Assembly: GCF_000355905.1 (NCBI RefSeq) | Contig: NZ_APLF01000005.1 | Coordinates: 1-64,000, forward strand | Direction: 5' to 3' | From: Psychroflexus gondwanensis ACAM 44 | Lineage (GTDB): Bacteria > Bacteroidota > Bacteroidia > Flavobacteriales > Flavobacteriaceae | DNA length: 64,000 nucleotides | Part shown: positions 63,363-64,000 of the stretch, piece after piece | How the letters are laid out: the number at the start of each line of letters is the position of its first letter | Numbering within the stretch: the first letter of the stretch is position 1 | Made by a program: the position numbers and the translations under genes | Notes under the pieces: model-generated | The model's input: the letters and a program-made list of their open reading frames with translations, nothing else | The model's database searches: none | What the model was told of the DNA's origin: nothing

Positions 63363-63405
63363 AGGTCATCGGTTCCCCCGAAGCATCGGGGCGATACTCT
63401 CCACT
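63363..63405 (+). pseudogene. tRNA-Ala 3'-half remnant split by a palindrome
   Basis: AGGTCATCGGTTC (63363-63375) repeats the variable-loop and T-arm sequence of the tRNA-Ala 20 bases upstream. CGATACTCTCCACT (63392-63405) repeats its 3' end with changes. Between them is CCCC-GAAGCATC-GGGG, whose pairing extends to CCCCGA/TCGGGG. There is no acceptor 5' strand or anticodon arm, so this cannot be a functional tRNA. Confidence 0.7.
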
Positions 63406-63481
63406 AAAGTTTCCTCGAAAGCGGAAATCTCTAAAGTACTAGTAATAGTTCTGAAGAGATGTCCACTTAAACTTGGATACG

Positions 63482-63560
63482 AAACGTTCATTGACATATT
63501 GAAGATATATAAGAATACGAGAGTATGAGAATTTTTACTTCTTTTAATTAAGGAGTAGGA
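63482..63560 (+). repeat. 79-bp direct repeat, copy A, in the 16S-23S spacer
   Basis: The copy begins AAACGTTCATTGACATATTG and ends TAAGGAGTAGGA. It matches copy B (63708-63786) at 78 of 79 positions; the difference is T versus A within GAGTATGAG. The period is 226 bases. The first 18 bases also occur before 16S near 61491. Confidence 0.9.
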
Positions 63561-63707
63561 AAAGTCGTATTGGTAAATTGCAAAAACAGGAATTAGCTAT
63601 GAAGACAACAGACATTACCTTATAATATAAAACAAGTAATATCTAATTGGTTTTAGATATTATAACGATTTCTAAGGACTTACTTTAAGGGTAAGTGTTT
63701 TAGAGGT

Positions 63708-63786
63708 AAACGTTCATTGACATATTGAAGATATATAAGAATACGAGAGTAAGAGAATTTTTACTTCTTTTAATTAAGGAGTAGGA
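63708..63786 (+). repeat. 79-bp direct repeat, copy B, next to 23S
   Basis: This is the second copy, ending about 38 bases before 23S. As the copy adjacent to 23S it is probably the original leader. It may hold an antitermination or processing signal, since its start is shared with the 16S leader. The 147 bases between the copies show nothing else recognisable. Confidence 0.9.
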
Positions 63787-63823
63787 GTACTTTAGAGTAA
63801 AATAAATAAATAATTATCGAATA

Positions 63824-64000
63824 GATAAGCTTATTAAGGGCGTATGGGGGATGCCTAGGCTCTCAGAGGCGACGAAGGACGTGACAAGCTGCGAAAAGCT
63901 GCGGGGATTAGCACATATGAATTGATCCGCAGATATCCGAATGGGGCAACCCACTATACTGAAGGTATAGTATTCCGCAAGGAAAGCGAACCCGGTGAAC
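63824..64000 (+). rRNA. 23S ribosomal RNA (5' part)
   Basis: The 5' end is recognised by GGGGGATGCCTAGGC, CAGAGGCGACGAAGGACGTG, CCGAATGGGGCAACCC and GCGAACCCGGTGAAC, all standard domain I sites. The gene continues past the window end. The start is estimated from the distance to GGATGCC in E. coli. Confidence 0.95.

Overview
This window comes from the chromosome of a marine-type member of the Flavobacteriaceae (Bacteroidota). The evidence is a low-GC sequence, promoters of the Bacteroidota TAnnTTTG type in front of several genes, almost no Shine-Dalgarno sequences, a PorQ gene of the type IX secretion system, a fused alpha/beta branched-chain ketoacid dehydrogenase E1, a TonB-receptor-like outer membrane protein, and a flavobacterial 16S rRNA gene. 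The 16S looks Psychroflexus-like to me, but that genus guess is from memory only.

Region 1 (1-2870) is accessory DNA. It holds a tyrosine recombinase gene, one small-ORF cassette and a long attC-like hairpin whose outer core lies exactly at the left edge of the window. It also holds a small zinc-ribbon gene and the decayed 3' end of a second, unrelated integrase. I consider this integron-like arrangement the most interesting part of the window. Recombinase and cassette point the same way, unlike classical integrons.

Region 2 (2870-20400) contains a MuiA-like envelope protein with a CarboxypepD/TonB-plug-like insertion, the 5-oxoprolinase genes pxpABC, an aldehyde dehydrogenase, and a set made of an outer membrane barrel, a PiT-like permease and an amidohydrolase lipoprotein. 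It continues with a group II PLP decarboxylase divergent from a cysteine dioxygenase (a plausible cysteine to hypotaurine route), menB, a SPOR protein, the ydbS/ydbT-like PH-domain pair and a single-PAS protein.

Region 3 (20400-39300) contains the fused E1 ketoacid dehydrogenase with an operator-like palindrome upstream, and an aroQ-hypothetical-DUF2490-sbcD-sbcC operon. Divergent from that operon is an XRE/S24 repressor gene with its own dyad operator, followed by DUF2461 and a BCCT transporter. Then come waaA, a DegT aminotransferase and a leftward operon DUF1599-DoxX-permease-tpiA-prmA-clpS.

Region 4 (39300-54260) contains lon, porQ, hutI-hutG, a Cys/Met-metabolism PLP enzyme, a peroxiredoxin-thioredoxin-DUF6952 set, a diacylglycerol kinase and an ftsK-lolA-lptFG-ribB operon.

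Region 5 (54250-61100) is a leftward fatty acid beta-oxidation operon: marR, a fadN-like multifunctional enzyme, a thiolase and an acyl-CoA dehydrogenase. A 28-bp palindrome sits beside the marR promoter.

Region 6 (61100-64000) is the start of an rRNA operon: two tandem promoters, a leader, 16S, a single tRNA-Ala, a broken tRNA copy, a 79-bp direct repeat and the first 177 bases of 23S. I found no CRISPR array and no complete insertion sequence. Apart from the stretches listed as features, there is no gene-free interval above 300 bases.
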